Made by a program: the position numbers and the translations under genes. Positions 15,378 through 22,817 of a stretch of 36,797 bases of DNA are shown one piece after another (position 1 is the stretch's first letter; the number at the start of each line of letters is the position of its first letter). The DNA is from an uncultured bacterium (GTDB lineage Bacteria; Bacillota_I; Bacilli_A; RFN20; CAG-826), in the NCBI GenBank assembly GCA_949297305.1, contig CASFSG010000031.1:1-36797 (forward strand), given 5' to 3'. The notes under the pieces are model-generated. The model was given only the letters and a program-made list of their open reading frames with translations. It searched no databases and had not been told where the DNA came from.

Positions 15378-18099
15378 TTTTAATCACCTCATAGCAACGA
15401 GAACAGACTTTTTCTCCCTCGATTTCTTTCAATTCATCAACATAATTCCAACAACGAGGACATTTTTGACCATGCGCGTTTTTAACTTGTAAACAATCAT
15501 CATCTGAAAATGTTACTTTGCTAACGATAAATAAATGAGATAATTCACGTTCATTTTCATTGAGATGATATTTTTTGAAAAAATCTAAATATTTATGAGG
15601 AAGAATAACATGTGCCTCTTGGCTAGAACCAATTAAACCATTCTTGCGATATTCCTCTAATCCTTTTAAGACGATCGCGCGAATGCGATTAAATTCCTCA
15701 TAGTCTTTTAACATTTCTTCATGGTAGATATGAGAAATTTTTGGATAATCTTCTAAAGCCACTGATCGTTTGGTGGCATTAGGCGAATTGCGATAAACTT
15801 CTTCCATAGTAAAAGGAAGGATTGGAGCTAATAGGCGCATCAAAGTATTTTCGATAATGTAAAGCGTCGATTGCACTTCTTTTCTTCTTAAACTATTTAA
15901 ACTATCGCAATAAAGAATATCTTTCGTAATATCTAAATAAAAGGAGGATAAATCACTCACTAAATAATTTGATAATTTCATGATGCCACTAGCAAAATCA
16001 TAATTATCAAATGCTTCAATCATTTGATTTTTAATTAATTCTAATTTCGCTAAAATTGCTCGATCGACAAATTCTTCACTTTCAACAAAATCTAATTGTG
16101 GATCAAATAAGCGTTCATCATCATGATAAAGATTTGACAAAAGGAATTTAAAAGTGTTGCGAATGCGACGATATTGTTCACTCACTTGTTTTAAAATATC
16201 ATCGGATAGTCGGACATCCTGACGATAATCAATTGTCGAGGCCCATAAGCGCAATATATCTGCACCTAACATATTTGCAACTTTACTAGGATCGACGCCA
16301 TTGCCTTTCGATTTCGACATCTTTTCGCTATCTTCATCAAGCACCCAACCATGCGTTAGACACGTTTTAAAAGCAGCTCTACCTTGCGTTGCAACGCTTA
16401 AAATTAATGACGAATTAAACCAACCACGATATTGATCATTACCTTCCATATATAAATCGCAAGGATATTTTTGACCATCTTTAATCATCACGCTATAAAA
16501 AGATGAACCACTATCAAACCAAACATCCATAATATCTTTTTCTTTCGTAAAAATATTATGAGGCGAATGTTCACTATGATATCCCTTAGGCAAAAAATAA
16601 GAAGCTTCTTCCTTAAACCAGATTGACGAACCTTCTTTTTTAAAAATACTAGCGATATTATCAAAGATTTCCTTTTCGATAAGAGCGTGACCATCTTCAC
16701 CATAAATAATTGGTAAAGGCACACCCCAGGCCCTTTGACGAGAAATGCACCAATCAGTGCGGTCATTAATCATATTATACATCCGCTCATTACCCCAATT
16801 AGGAAGCCAATTAATTTGATCGATGGCTTTTAATAAATCTTCTTTAATTTTATCAATCGAACAAAACCATTGCGGAGTAGCACGGAAAATTAAAGGCTTT
16901 TTTGTTCGCCAATCGTGAGGATAGGCGTGATTAATAACCGTATCCTTTAACAAGAGATTATTTTCTTTTAAAATATCTAAAACGACCGCATTCGCGTCTT
17001 CATAAAATAGACCTTTTAACCGCTCGCCAACACTATCATCAAAATATCCCTTATCATCAACCGGACAATAAGGAGCTATATGATATTTTGTGCAGACGAC
17101 ATAGTCATCATTACCATGTCCAGGAGCAGTATGGACTAAACCAGTGCCGCTATCGCTAGTGACGTGTTCGCCAACAATGACAATCGATGAGCGATCATAG
17201 AAAGGATGCTTAGCTAAGATGCCGTCCATTTCTAAGCCTTTAAAAGTTTTAATCAAGGTCATTTCACCTAACGATAACTCTTCTTTTAAAGTGTCAGCTA
17301 AAGATGTTAAAAAGACGAGTTTACCCTTGCTAGTCTGATATAAGCCATACTCAAAACGTGGATGGACAGAAATGGCTAGGTTTGCTGGTAATGTCCAAGG
17401 CGTCGTCGTCCAAATAACTAATTTAGTATCTAAATCGAGTAAACTTTTTCCATCTAAAAGAGGAAAGGCGACATATAAAGAATGACTATCGACATCATGA
17501 TATTCAATTTCGGCTTCGGCTAGGGCAGATTCGCTACTAGGCGACCAATAAACTGGTTTAAGGCCTTTATAAATCAAGCCTTTTAAAGCCATGCTAGCAA
17601 ATATTTCAACCTGATGAGCTTCATATTCTTTATCGAGAGTTAAATAAGGATGCTTAATATCGCCAATGACTCCTAAGCGCATAATTTGTCCGCTTTGATT
17701 TGCGACTTGCTTTAAAGCGTATTCTTTGCATTTGTCGCGAAAAGAAACGATATCAACTTTTTTGCGATCGACGCCGCTTTTCGTTACTTGGTTTTCGATA
17801 GGTAAACCATGGGTGTCAAAACCAAAACGAAAGGGAGTATAATAACCAGACATCGCCTTATAGCGGACAATAAAGTCTTTAATTAAGCGATTGAGCATAT
17901 GGCCACAATGAATGTTTCCATTAGCATAAGGTGGACCATCATGAAAAGAAAATTCCTCTTTGCCAGCGTTTTTCTTTAATAAAAGATGATATAAATCAAT
18001 ATCATCCCAATATTTAACTAGTGCTGGTTCTTTATTAGGCAAATTGCCGCGCATTTCAAAATTTGTTTTCGGCATTAAAAGAGTCTTTTTTAGCTCCAT
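15370..18099 (-). CDS. ileS: isoleucyl-tRNA synthetase
   Basis: Charges tRNA-Ile with isoleucine. This 909-aa class I synthetase has the HIGH motif as GNIHCGH (residues 61-67) after SFHDGPPYA, an editing (CP1) domain with WTTTPWTLPANLAI and the THTAPGHG-like LVHTAPGHGNDDY, the WCISRQRAWGVPLP block, DVWFDSG, and KMSKSKGNGVDP. The C-terminus has a zinc-binding CPRCWNY...CSRC. This is the common bacterial type of IleS. The start ATG has an AGGAGAT site. It lies 14 bp after ftsZ. Having ileS-lspA-rluD behind the division genes is the standard Bacilli order. Confidence 0.98.
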   Translation of the reverse strand: MELKKTLLMPKTNFEMRGNLPNKEPALVKYWDDIDLYHLLLKKNAGKEEFSFHDGPPYANGNIHCGHMLNRLIKDFIVRYKAMSGYYTPFRFGFDTHGLPIENQVTKSGVDRKKVDIVSFRDKCKEYALKQVANQSGQIMRLGVIGDIKHPYLTLDKEYEAHQVEIFASMALKGLIYKGLKPVYWSPSSESALAEAEIEYHDVDSHSLYVAFPLLDGKSLLDLDTKLVIWTTTPWTLPANLAISVHPRFEYGLYQTSKGKLVFLTSLADTLKEELSLGEMTLIKTFKGLEMDGILAKHPFYDRSSIVIVGEHVTSDSGTGLVHTAPGHGNDDYVVCTKYHIAPYCPVDDKGYFDDSVGERLKGLFYEDANAVVLDILKENNLLLKDTVINHAYPHDWRTKKPLIFRATPQWFCSIDKIKEDLLKAIDQINWLPNWGNERMYNMINDRTDWCISRQRAWGVPLPIIYGEDGHALIEKEIFDNIASIFKKEGSSIWFKEEASYFLPKGYHSEHSPHNIFTKEKDIMDVWFDSGSSFYSVMIKDGQKYPCDLYMEGNDQYRGWFNSSLILSVATQGRAAFKTCLTHGWVLDEDSEKMSKSKGNGVDPSKVANMLGADILRLWASTIDYRQDVRLSDDILKQVSEQYRRIRNTFKFLLSNLYHDDERLFDPQLDFVESEEFVDRAILAKLELIKNQMIEAFDNYDFASGIMKLSNYLVSDLSSFYLDITKDILYCDSLNSLRRKEVQSTLYIIENTLMRLLAPILPFTMEEVYRNSPNATKRSVALEDYPKISHIYHEEMLKDYEEFNRIRAIVLKGLEEYRKNGLIGSSQEAHVILPHKYLDFFKKYHLNENERELSHLFIVSKVTFSDDDCLQVKNAHGQKCPRCWNYVDELKEIEGEKVCSRCYEVIKNV

Positions 18100-18113
18100 A
18101 AATTTATCTCCTA

Positions 18114-19235
18114 TTAAATGTTATGTTTGTTTTTTAAAAAATTGGGTAAGAAACTATTTTCTTCTTGCTCGTTATTAGTAGCATCTTCCTCTTCGATAAC
18201 TCGCTTATCTTCCTCTTTATAAGAATAGACGTGTTCTTTGACATAATTGCGATCATAGTTAGGAACGGCCGTAAAATCAAATTCTTTGGTAAAATCACTT
18301 GCGATGACGCTGACGAGAATTTGATCAGATAATTGGTCATTAATTGAAACGCCGAACTTAATATCTAAAGTTGAACCAGCCGCTTCAATGATGCGATCGA
18401 CGGTTTCTTGGGCTTCAAATAAAGTGACATTAGGACCGCATGTAACTGCACAGATGGCTCTTCTAGCTCCATTGATGCTAGCTTCAAGTAAAGGTGAATT
18501 AATCGCGCTTTCAGCCGCTTCCATCGCTTTATCTTTACCGCTGCCCATCCCAAATCCAATCAAAGAAATACCAGAATTTTTCAAGGTATTTCTAACATCG
18601 GCAAAATCGAGATTGATAATGGCAGGCATCAAAATCAAGTCGGTTACGGTTTTAACTGATTGAGCTAAGACGCGATCGCTTTCTTGGAACGCTTCACTAA
18701 TTGGCATCGTGCCATTGACCATGAGTAATTTATCGTTACTAACGATGATAATAGCATCGACGTTATCTTTTAAGTTATTGAGACCTTCGACGGAATTAGC
18801 GATGCGCTTTTTACCCTCGAAAGTAAATGGGCGGGTAACAATCGCGACCGTCAAAGCTCCTTCTTCTTTGGCAATAGAAGCAACAATAGGAGCAGCACCT
18901 GTACCAGTACCACCGCCCATACCTGCAGCGATAAAGACCATATCAGCTCCTTTAACAACTTCGCGGATATCTTCTTCGCTAGCTTCGGCAGCGGCTTTAC
19001 CCACACTAGGTTCACCACCAGCGCCTAATCCGCCAGTAATTTCTTCGCCTAAAGGTAATCGATGCATAGCTTTAGAAGTTGCTAAAGCTTGACGATCGGT
19101 ATTCATCACATAAAACTCAACAGCGTTAATTTGTTCATCGATCATGCGATTGACGGCATTATTGCCAGCACCGCCAACACCGATGACGACAATGCGGGCT
19201 ACTGGTTCAAAATTATCTAAATCATACTCAGCCAT
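18114..19235 (-). CDS. ftsZ: cell division protein FtsZ
   Basis: FtsZ is the tubulin-like GTPase that forms the division ring. The 373-aa protein has VIGVGGAGNNAVNRM (near residue 17), the signature GGGTGTG (107-113), TRPFTFEGKKR, and the T7 loop NLDFADVRNTLKN. After a short acidic linker it ends with FLPNFLKNKHNI, which resembles the conserved C-terminal peptide (I-P-x-F-L-x-x) that binds FtsA and other anchors. So the FtsA-FtsZ link appears intact. It is 9 bp behind ftsA and shares its promoter. Confidence 0.98.
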   Translation of the reverse strand: MAEYDLDNFEPVARIVVIGVGGAGNNAVNRMIDEQINAVEFYVMNTDRQALATSKAMHRLPLGEEITGGLGAGGEPSVGKAAAEASEEDIREVVKGADMVFIAAGMGGGTGTGAAPIVASIAKEEGALTVAIVTRPFTFEGKKRIANSVEGLNNLKDNVDAIIIVSNDKLLMVNGTMPISEAFQESDRVLAQSVKTVTDLILMPAIINLDFADVRNTLKNSGISLIGFGMGSGKDKAMEAAESAINSPLLEASINGARRAICAVTCGPNVTLFEAQETVDRIIEAAGSTLDIKFGVSINDQLSDQILVSVIASDFTKEFDFTAVPNYDRNYVKEHVYSYKEEDKRVIEEEDATNNEQEENSFLPNFLKNKHNI

Positions 19236-19244
19236 AATTTTTAC

Positions 19245-20447
19245 CTACTTTCTTGCTACTCGCGTAATTTTAGAAACGCGCGCTTCTTCTTCGCTAAGAG
19301 TTCCTAGATATGAACTAGCGATTACTAAAGCACCTAAAAGACTAGTTAAAGTCGCATCGCGTGCGCCAATAACTTTCGGGACAAAAAAGATAACTTTGTC
19401 ATTAGAAGCAAAGCGTTCCATAAAAAAATCTTTAATCCCATCTAAATAGGATAAACCACCGATAATCACAAGCGGAAAACGGCGGACATCATCACCATAA
19501 TTTTTTAATAAAGTATTCATCGCCTTTAAAATTTCATCATAATAACTATCAAGATACTCTTTAATTGCCACGTTTAAAGATGATAGATAGACATTGCTTT
19601 CTTGACCATTATTATTGGCACTAGCGATGACTGGTTTAAAGGAATTAGTAAAATTATTTAGACCATATAAATTAATTAATTTATGAGCTTCTTCAAGCGC
19701 GATGCCTAATTTATTAGCGACATAGCGTCTTAAATCTTTAAAACCTTTAAAGAAATATGTCGTATCATAAATTTGCTTTTCACCAAAAAGAGACAAAGTC
19801 GTCATATCTTCACCCATATCTAAAAGAAGATAGTTATTTAAATCTGGCAATTGATTATTGATTAAGCCCCCGCTAGCGTAACTAGAAACAATCAATCGAC
19901 GAGGCCTTAAACCACTATCGATAATTAAGGAAGTATAATCATCAACAAGCCTTAAAGGCAATGTATGAATTTTAGCTTTAATTTGTAGCGAGTTAGACTT
20001 AACACCAATAGGTGGCTTAAAATAAGCATTACCATCATCGGTAAAGAAAGCGTCAGGAACAATGTCAATATAAGTTAGACCAGGTTTGAGATTTTCGCGT
20101 TTAACTAAACTGATGACATTTTGAATATCGAGCGGTTCAATTAAAGAAGTTGGGCTAACGACATTAGTAATTTTTTCGTTTTGATAAACTGTAAAGCCTA
20201 AAGGAGGCAAAACTAAAACGACATCAGAAATTGATAACTTCAATTTTATTTCTTTATCTTGAATATTTTTTAAGCGTTGGATTTTGTTAATTAAACCTTC
20301 GCGATTTAAAATATTTCCTTGGTAAATTTCGCCTTCAAGCATAATTGAAGTTCGATAAATCACTAGAGGTTGATCGTTGAGAAAGACTCCCACAATTAAT
20401 TTGATTGCGCTATTAGATAATTCGATAATCGCAAGTGGTTTTTCCAT
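19245..20447 (-). CDS. ftsA: divergent FtsA-like cell division protein
   Basis: FtsA is an actin-fold protein that tethers FtsZ to the membrane. Identity here comes from position before ftsZ, 400-aa length, and patches such as LLLDMGEDMTTLSLF, DLRRYVANKLGIALEEAHKLI and VIIGGLSYLDGIKDFF (adenosine motif G-G-x-x-x-x-x-G). The phosphate-1 loop, normally D-I-G-T-T/S-K, reads IIELSNSAIKL, and phosphate 2, normally D-I-G-G-G-T, is DMGEDMT, so ATP binding may be weak or lost. The C-terminus (EEARVSKITRVARK) could be a short amphipathic membrane anchor. It has a strong AGGAGG site and its own promoter. Confidence 0.85.
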   Translation of the reverse strand: MEKPLAIIELSNSAIKLIVGVFLNDQPLVIYRTSIMLEGEIYQGNILNREGLINKIQRLKNIQDKEIKLKLSISDVVLVLPPLGFTVYQNEKITNVVSPTSLIEPLDIQNVISLVKRENLKPGLTYIDIVPDAFFTDDGNAYFKPPIGVKSNSLQIKAKIHTLPLRLVDDYTSLIIDSGLRPRRLIVSSYASGGLINNQLPDLNNYLLLDMGEDMTTLSLFGEKQIYDTTYFFKGFKDLRRYVANKLGIALEEAHKLINLYGLNNFTNSFKPVIASANNNGQESNVYLSSLNVAIKEYLDSYYDEILKAMNTLLKNYGDDVRRFPLVIIGGLSYLDGIKDFFMERFASNDKVIFFVPKVIGARDATLTSLLGALVIASSYLGTLSEEEARVSKITRVARK

Positions 20448-20469
20448 TCCTTCCTCCTAAACTAGGTAT

Positions 20470-20499
20470 ATTATAAATATAAACTCCCATTTTTAACAA
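20470..20499 (-). promoter_or_regulatory. promoter for ftsA-ftsZ-ileS-lspA-rluD
   Basis: Minus-strand TTGTTA (20494-20499), 18-bp spacer, TATAAT (20470-20475), 22 bp before the ftsA ATG with an AGGAGG ribosome-binding site. Together with the terminator at 20534-20567 this separates ftsA-ftsZ from the mraZ unit. Confidence 0.7.
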
Positions 20500-20533
20500 T
20501 AGAAAACTACTAAAAAACAAAATTTTTATTTAT

Positions 20534-20567
20534 AAAATAAAGAGCCGCCTAGAGGAAGGACGGCTCT
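20534..20567 (-). terminator. terminator after mraZ-rsmH-55-aa ORF
   Basis: AGAGCCG (minus strand) pairs with CGGCTCT, with CCT/AGG pairing further inside, followed by TTATTTTATAAA. It ends the mraZ-led transcript before ftsA. Confidence 0.8.
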
Positions 20568-20592
20568 AAAAAGGGAAGGAGTCTATCAAAAA

Positions 20593-20760
20593 TTACGATT
20601 GGTTGGCGTTGATAATTACAATATTTTCATTTACGAAAACGATGACAGGAAGAGCAATTGAAGAAGAGGTTAAAAAGAAAGCACCAATGATAATGAGAGT
20701 TTTTCGCCAAAAATAATGGAATTTACGATGATGTGTTTTATATAGTTTATCTTTTAGCAT
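20593..20760 (-). CDS. 55-aa single-span membrane protein at the ftsL position
   Basis: A short ORF starts at ATG 20760, 3 bp after the rsmH stop, with AAAGGA overlapping the end of rsmH. The product has a basic N-terminus (KDKLYKTHHRKFHYFWRK), one membrane helix (about 21-43) and a 12-residue outer tail. Its size, placement after rsmH and N-in topology recall FtsL, but FtsL normally carries a 50-70-residue outer coiled coil that is missing here. It may be a minimal FtsL-like remnant or an unrelated small protein. The gene is in a good translational context and followed by a terminator, which supports it being real. Confidence 0.65.
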   Translation of the reverse strand: MLKDKLYKTHHRKFHYFWRKTLIIIGAFFLTSSSIALPVIVFVNENIVIINANQS

Positions 20761-20763
20761 TGT

Positions 20764-21705
20764 TCAATTTTCCTTTCTAATTAAGATGCGCATCTTCGCG
20801 CTTTCTGCACGATGATTTGCCGCTATTTCTTCTAAGCTAGGCGTTATGACCTTTTTATTCCCTAACTCATAATCGCACTTATCTAAAGTAGGTAAGGTGT
20901 AGACATTGTGTCTACTTCCTTCTACTTTTGTCATTTTTTTGAAAATATCTTTAGTAATTTTATCTTCGAGCGATTGGAAGGAAATGACAACTAAACGACC
21001 CCCATTATTAAGCAAAGGAATGACCTTTTCTAACGCTTCACTTAAGGCGTTTAGTTCATCATTGACCGCAATGCGCAGAGCTTGGAATATCTGTTTAGAG
21101 GGATGACCTTTTTTTGCTAACTCTTTCATCGGTTTCGCACTTTTAATAATTTCAACTAATTCAAAAGTCGTTTCAATTTCTTTTTTTGAGCGATAATCGA
21201 TAATTTTTTTAGCGACTTGATAGGAATATTTATCTTCTCCATAAAGACGAAATATTCGCGTTAAATCACTGAGTGAATAGGTGTTAACGATATCTTTTGC
21301 ACATAAAGAGCTACTTTCGTCCATCCGCATATCTAATTTGGTATCAAATCGGTAAGTAAACCCGCGCTTAATATCATCAAATTGCGGACTAGAGACACCT
21401 AAATCCATCAAAACGCCATCGACACGACTAACGCCGAGTTTTACTAGTTCTTCTTTCACAAAGCGATAATCCGAATGCACTAAAGTGAAATTATTAGAGA
21501 TATTTTCTAGAACGATGCGACTATTTTCTATCGCCTCAAGATCTTTATCGAAGGCAATGAGGCGGCCCTTAGACGATAGTCGCTTGAGAATTTCTTTTGC
21601 GTGACCTCCTCGACCGAGAGTCAAATCAAGATAAATTCCATCAGGCTTAATATTTAAGCCATTAAGGGCTTCTTTAAGAAGGACAGGAACATGTTCATTG
21701 CTCAT
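20764..21705 (-). CDS. rsmH: 16S rRNA (cytosine-1402-N4)-methyltransferase RsmH
   Basis: RsmH (MraW) methylates N4 of C1402 in 16S rRNA using S-adenosylmethionine. The 313-aa protein starts with EHVPVLLKEALNGL and has the SAM motif YLDLTLGRGGHAKEIL, then DGVLMDLGVSSPQFDDIKRGFTYRFDTKLDMRMD, KKGHPSKQIFQALRIAVNDEL and LVVISFQSLEDKI, all classic. Length is normal. It overlaps mraZ by 11 bp and ends just before the 55-aa ORF. Confidence 0.98.
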   Translation of the reverse strand: MSNEHVPVLLKEALNGLNIKPDGIYLDLTLGRGGHAKEILKRLSSKGRLIAFDKDLEAIENSRIVLENISNNFTLVHSDYRFVKEELVKLGVSRVDGVLMDLGVSSPQFDDIKRGFTYRFDTKLDMRMDESSSLCAKDIVNTYSLSDLTRIFRLYGEDKYSYQVAKKIIDYRSKKEIETTFELVEIIKSAKPMKELAKKGHPSKQIFQALRIAVNDELNALSEALEKVIPLLNNGGRLVVISFQSLEDKITKDIFKKMTKVEGSRHNVYTLPTLDKCDYELGNKKVITPSLEEIAANHRAESAKMRILIRKEN

Positions 21706-22132
21706 TTTTAATTAATAATTTTTCGGATTTTATTTCATAATCCTTTTCATTATCACTTAGATAAGATTCCCACTTATCCTTGTCCCAAATTTCAAAATGA
21801 TCGATTAGACCAATGACCATAACATCCCGAGATATGTTATAGCGACTAAGTAGACTAGCAGGAATGACTATTCGCCCAACTTTATCTATCGCTAGATCAT
21901 AAACGCTAGATAGAGCAATGCGATAAACATCGCGAGCATCTTTACTATTTAAAATAGGCAGTTCTTGCATCGCTTTCATGTAGGCATCAAATGAGGTTTC
22001 ATCGTAAAGAGATAAAGCGCCATCATACCCCTTAAGAATGTAAACTTTATCGCCTAACTGAGCGCGAAATTTCTTATTGAGAAGAAGGCGACCTTTTTCA
22101 TCTAAATGGTAACTGAAGCTGCCATAATACAT
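21695..22132 (-). CDS. mraZ: MraZ transcriptional regulator
   Basis: MraZ is a ring-shaped DNA-binding protein of the SpoVT/AbrB fold that represses its own division-gene operon. From ATG 22132 the product is 145 aa and begins MYYGSFSYHLDEKGRLLLNKKFR, the family's usual opening; a second copy of the fold contains DKVGRIVIPASLLSRYNI. An in-frame upstream start at 22186 would lie before the predicted transcription start and on top of the operator, so I reject it. There is no good Shine-Dalgarno; the stretch before the ATG is taken up by three GTGG(G/T) boxes. Confidence 0.95.
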   Translation of the reverse strand: MYYGSFSYHLDEKGRLLLNKKFRAQLGDKVYILKGYDGALSLYDETSFDAYMKAMQELPILNSKDARDVYRIALSSVYDLAIDKVGRIVIPASLLSRYNISRDVMVIGLIDHFEIWDKDKWESYLSDNEKDYEIKSEKLLIKNEQ

Positions 22133-22133
22133 A

Positions 22134-22158
22134 CCCACATATTCCCACTTTCTACCAC
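22134..22158 (-). promoter_or_regulatory. MraZ boxes (three direct repeats, 10-bp period)
   Basis: On the minus strand GTGGT, GTGGG and GTGGG start every 10 bp (plus-strand positions 22154-22158, 22144-22148, 22134-22138). MraZ is known to bind tandem TGGG-type repeats spaced one helical turn apart. Here they fill the 5' leader between the promoter and the mraZ ATG, so autoregulation is likely. Confidence 0.85.
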
Positions 22159-22167
22159 TGCACATTA

Positions 22168-22196
22168 ATTTTAACCATAAAGACAACGCGTGTAAA
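22168..22196 (-). promoter_or_regulatory. promoter for mraZ-rsmH
   Basis: Minus-strand TTTACA (22191-22196), 17-bp spacer, TAAAAT (22168-22173). The start site would be near 22161, giving a leader of about 30 nt made almost wholly of MraZ boxes. Confidence 0.65.
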
Positions 22197-22243
22197 CAAG
22201 AAAATAAAATATTTATTTTTGATTAATTTAAGTTTTAAATATT

Positions 22244-22266
22244 AAAAAACACTCCTAAAAGGAGTG
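22244..22266 (-). terminator. terminator of the pheS-pheT-DUF177 operon
   Basis: Minus strand CACTCC pairs with GGAGTG around a small AT loop and is followed by TTTTTT. It lies 54 bp after the DUF177 stop. Confidence 0.85.
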
Positions 22267-22319
22267 ATTTTAGATAAATATTATTATTGGTAAAATATTA
22301 GTATATTTTTAGTATTATT

Positions 22320-22817
22320 TTATAAATCGAAATCTTTCAATTTGTCAAAAGCATTATTCCCACTTTCTGCTTTTTGCTTGAAATATTCTTCTTCGGTAAA
22401 GACGTTATAGCCTTTACCACTACTAGGCAGTTTTTCCTCATCTAAATGGATCGATGGCGGTACACTATTAGTGATTAAATCAAAGATATCTTGATCCAAA
22501 TCATATGTCGTCCCCTTAACATAAATTAAATCGCAATTATCTTTATCTTCTTGGCGATATGTCAGTTCGAGATTTTCAGATAAATGATATTTTTTTCGAA
22601 AAGGCTTTAAAGTGTAGGAAGATTCTAAGAGTAACTCGCTATCAATTTTTAGTTTTAACGAAGCACCATCATTCAAATGATGAGCCTCAACCTCAACCGT
22701 GCAAGATAAAATATCTAAGATTGGTTTTAATAAATGATATTTGTCTTTATCAAAAGAGATATTATCTTGATAAGATAATTTCTTTTTAAGGGCCAATTCG
22801 CTTAAAGTAATCTTCAT
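22320..22817 (-). CDS. DUF177/YceD family protein (23S rRNA accumulation)
   Basis: The 165-aa protein fits the YceD (DUF177) family: a beta-rich N-terminal half, LDQDIFDLITNSVPPSIHLDEEKLP where the family has I-x-E-x-I-L-L-x-L-P, then a charged segment ending NNAFDKLKDFDL, like the family's D-P-R-x-x-x-L-K-D-L. YceD is linked to 23S rRNA accumulation and usually precedes rpmF. Here rpmF is absent and a terminator follows, and the cysteines of many homologues are missing. It overlaps pheT by 4 bp (ATGA). It is probably expressed from the T-box-controlled pheST transcript, an unusual location. Confidence 0.75.
   Translation of the reverse strand: MKITLSELALKKKLSYQDNISFDKDKYHLLKPILDILSCTVEVEAHHLNDGASLKLKIDSELLLESSYTLKPFRKKYHLSENLELTYRQEDKDNCDLIYVKGTTYDLDQDIFDLITNSVPPSIHLDEEKLPSSGKGYNVFTEEEYFKQKAESGNNAFDKLKDFDL

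Noticed and set aside
18388-19092. Open frames on the plus strand opposite ftsZ
   Set aside because: They are antisense reading frames of a highly conserved gene, with no ribosome-binding site or homologous look.
22133-22186. Longer N-terminus for mraZ starting at 22186
   Set aside because: It lies upstream of the predicted transcription start and runs through the promoter and MraZ boxes, and family members start at the residue encoded at 22132.
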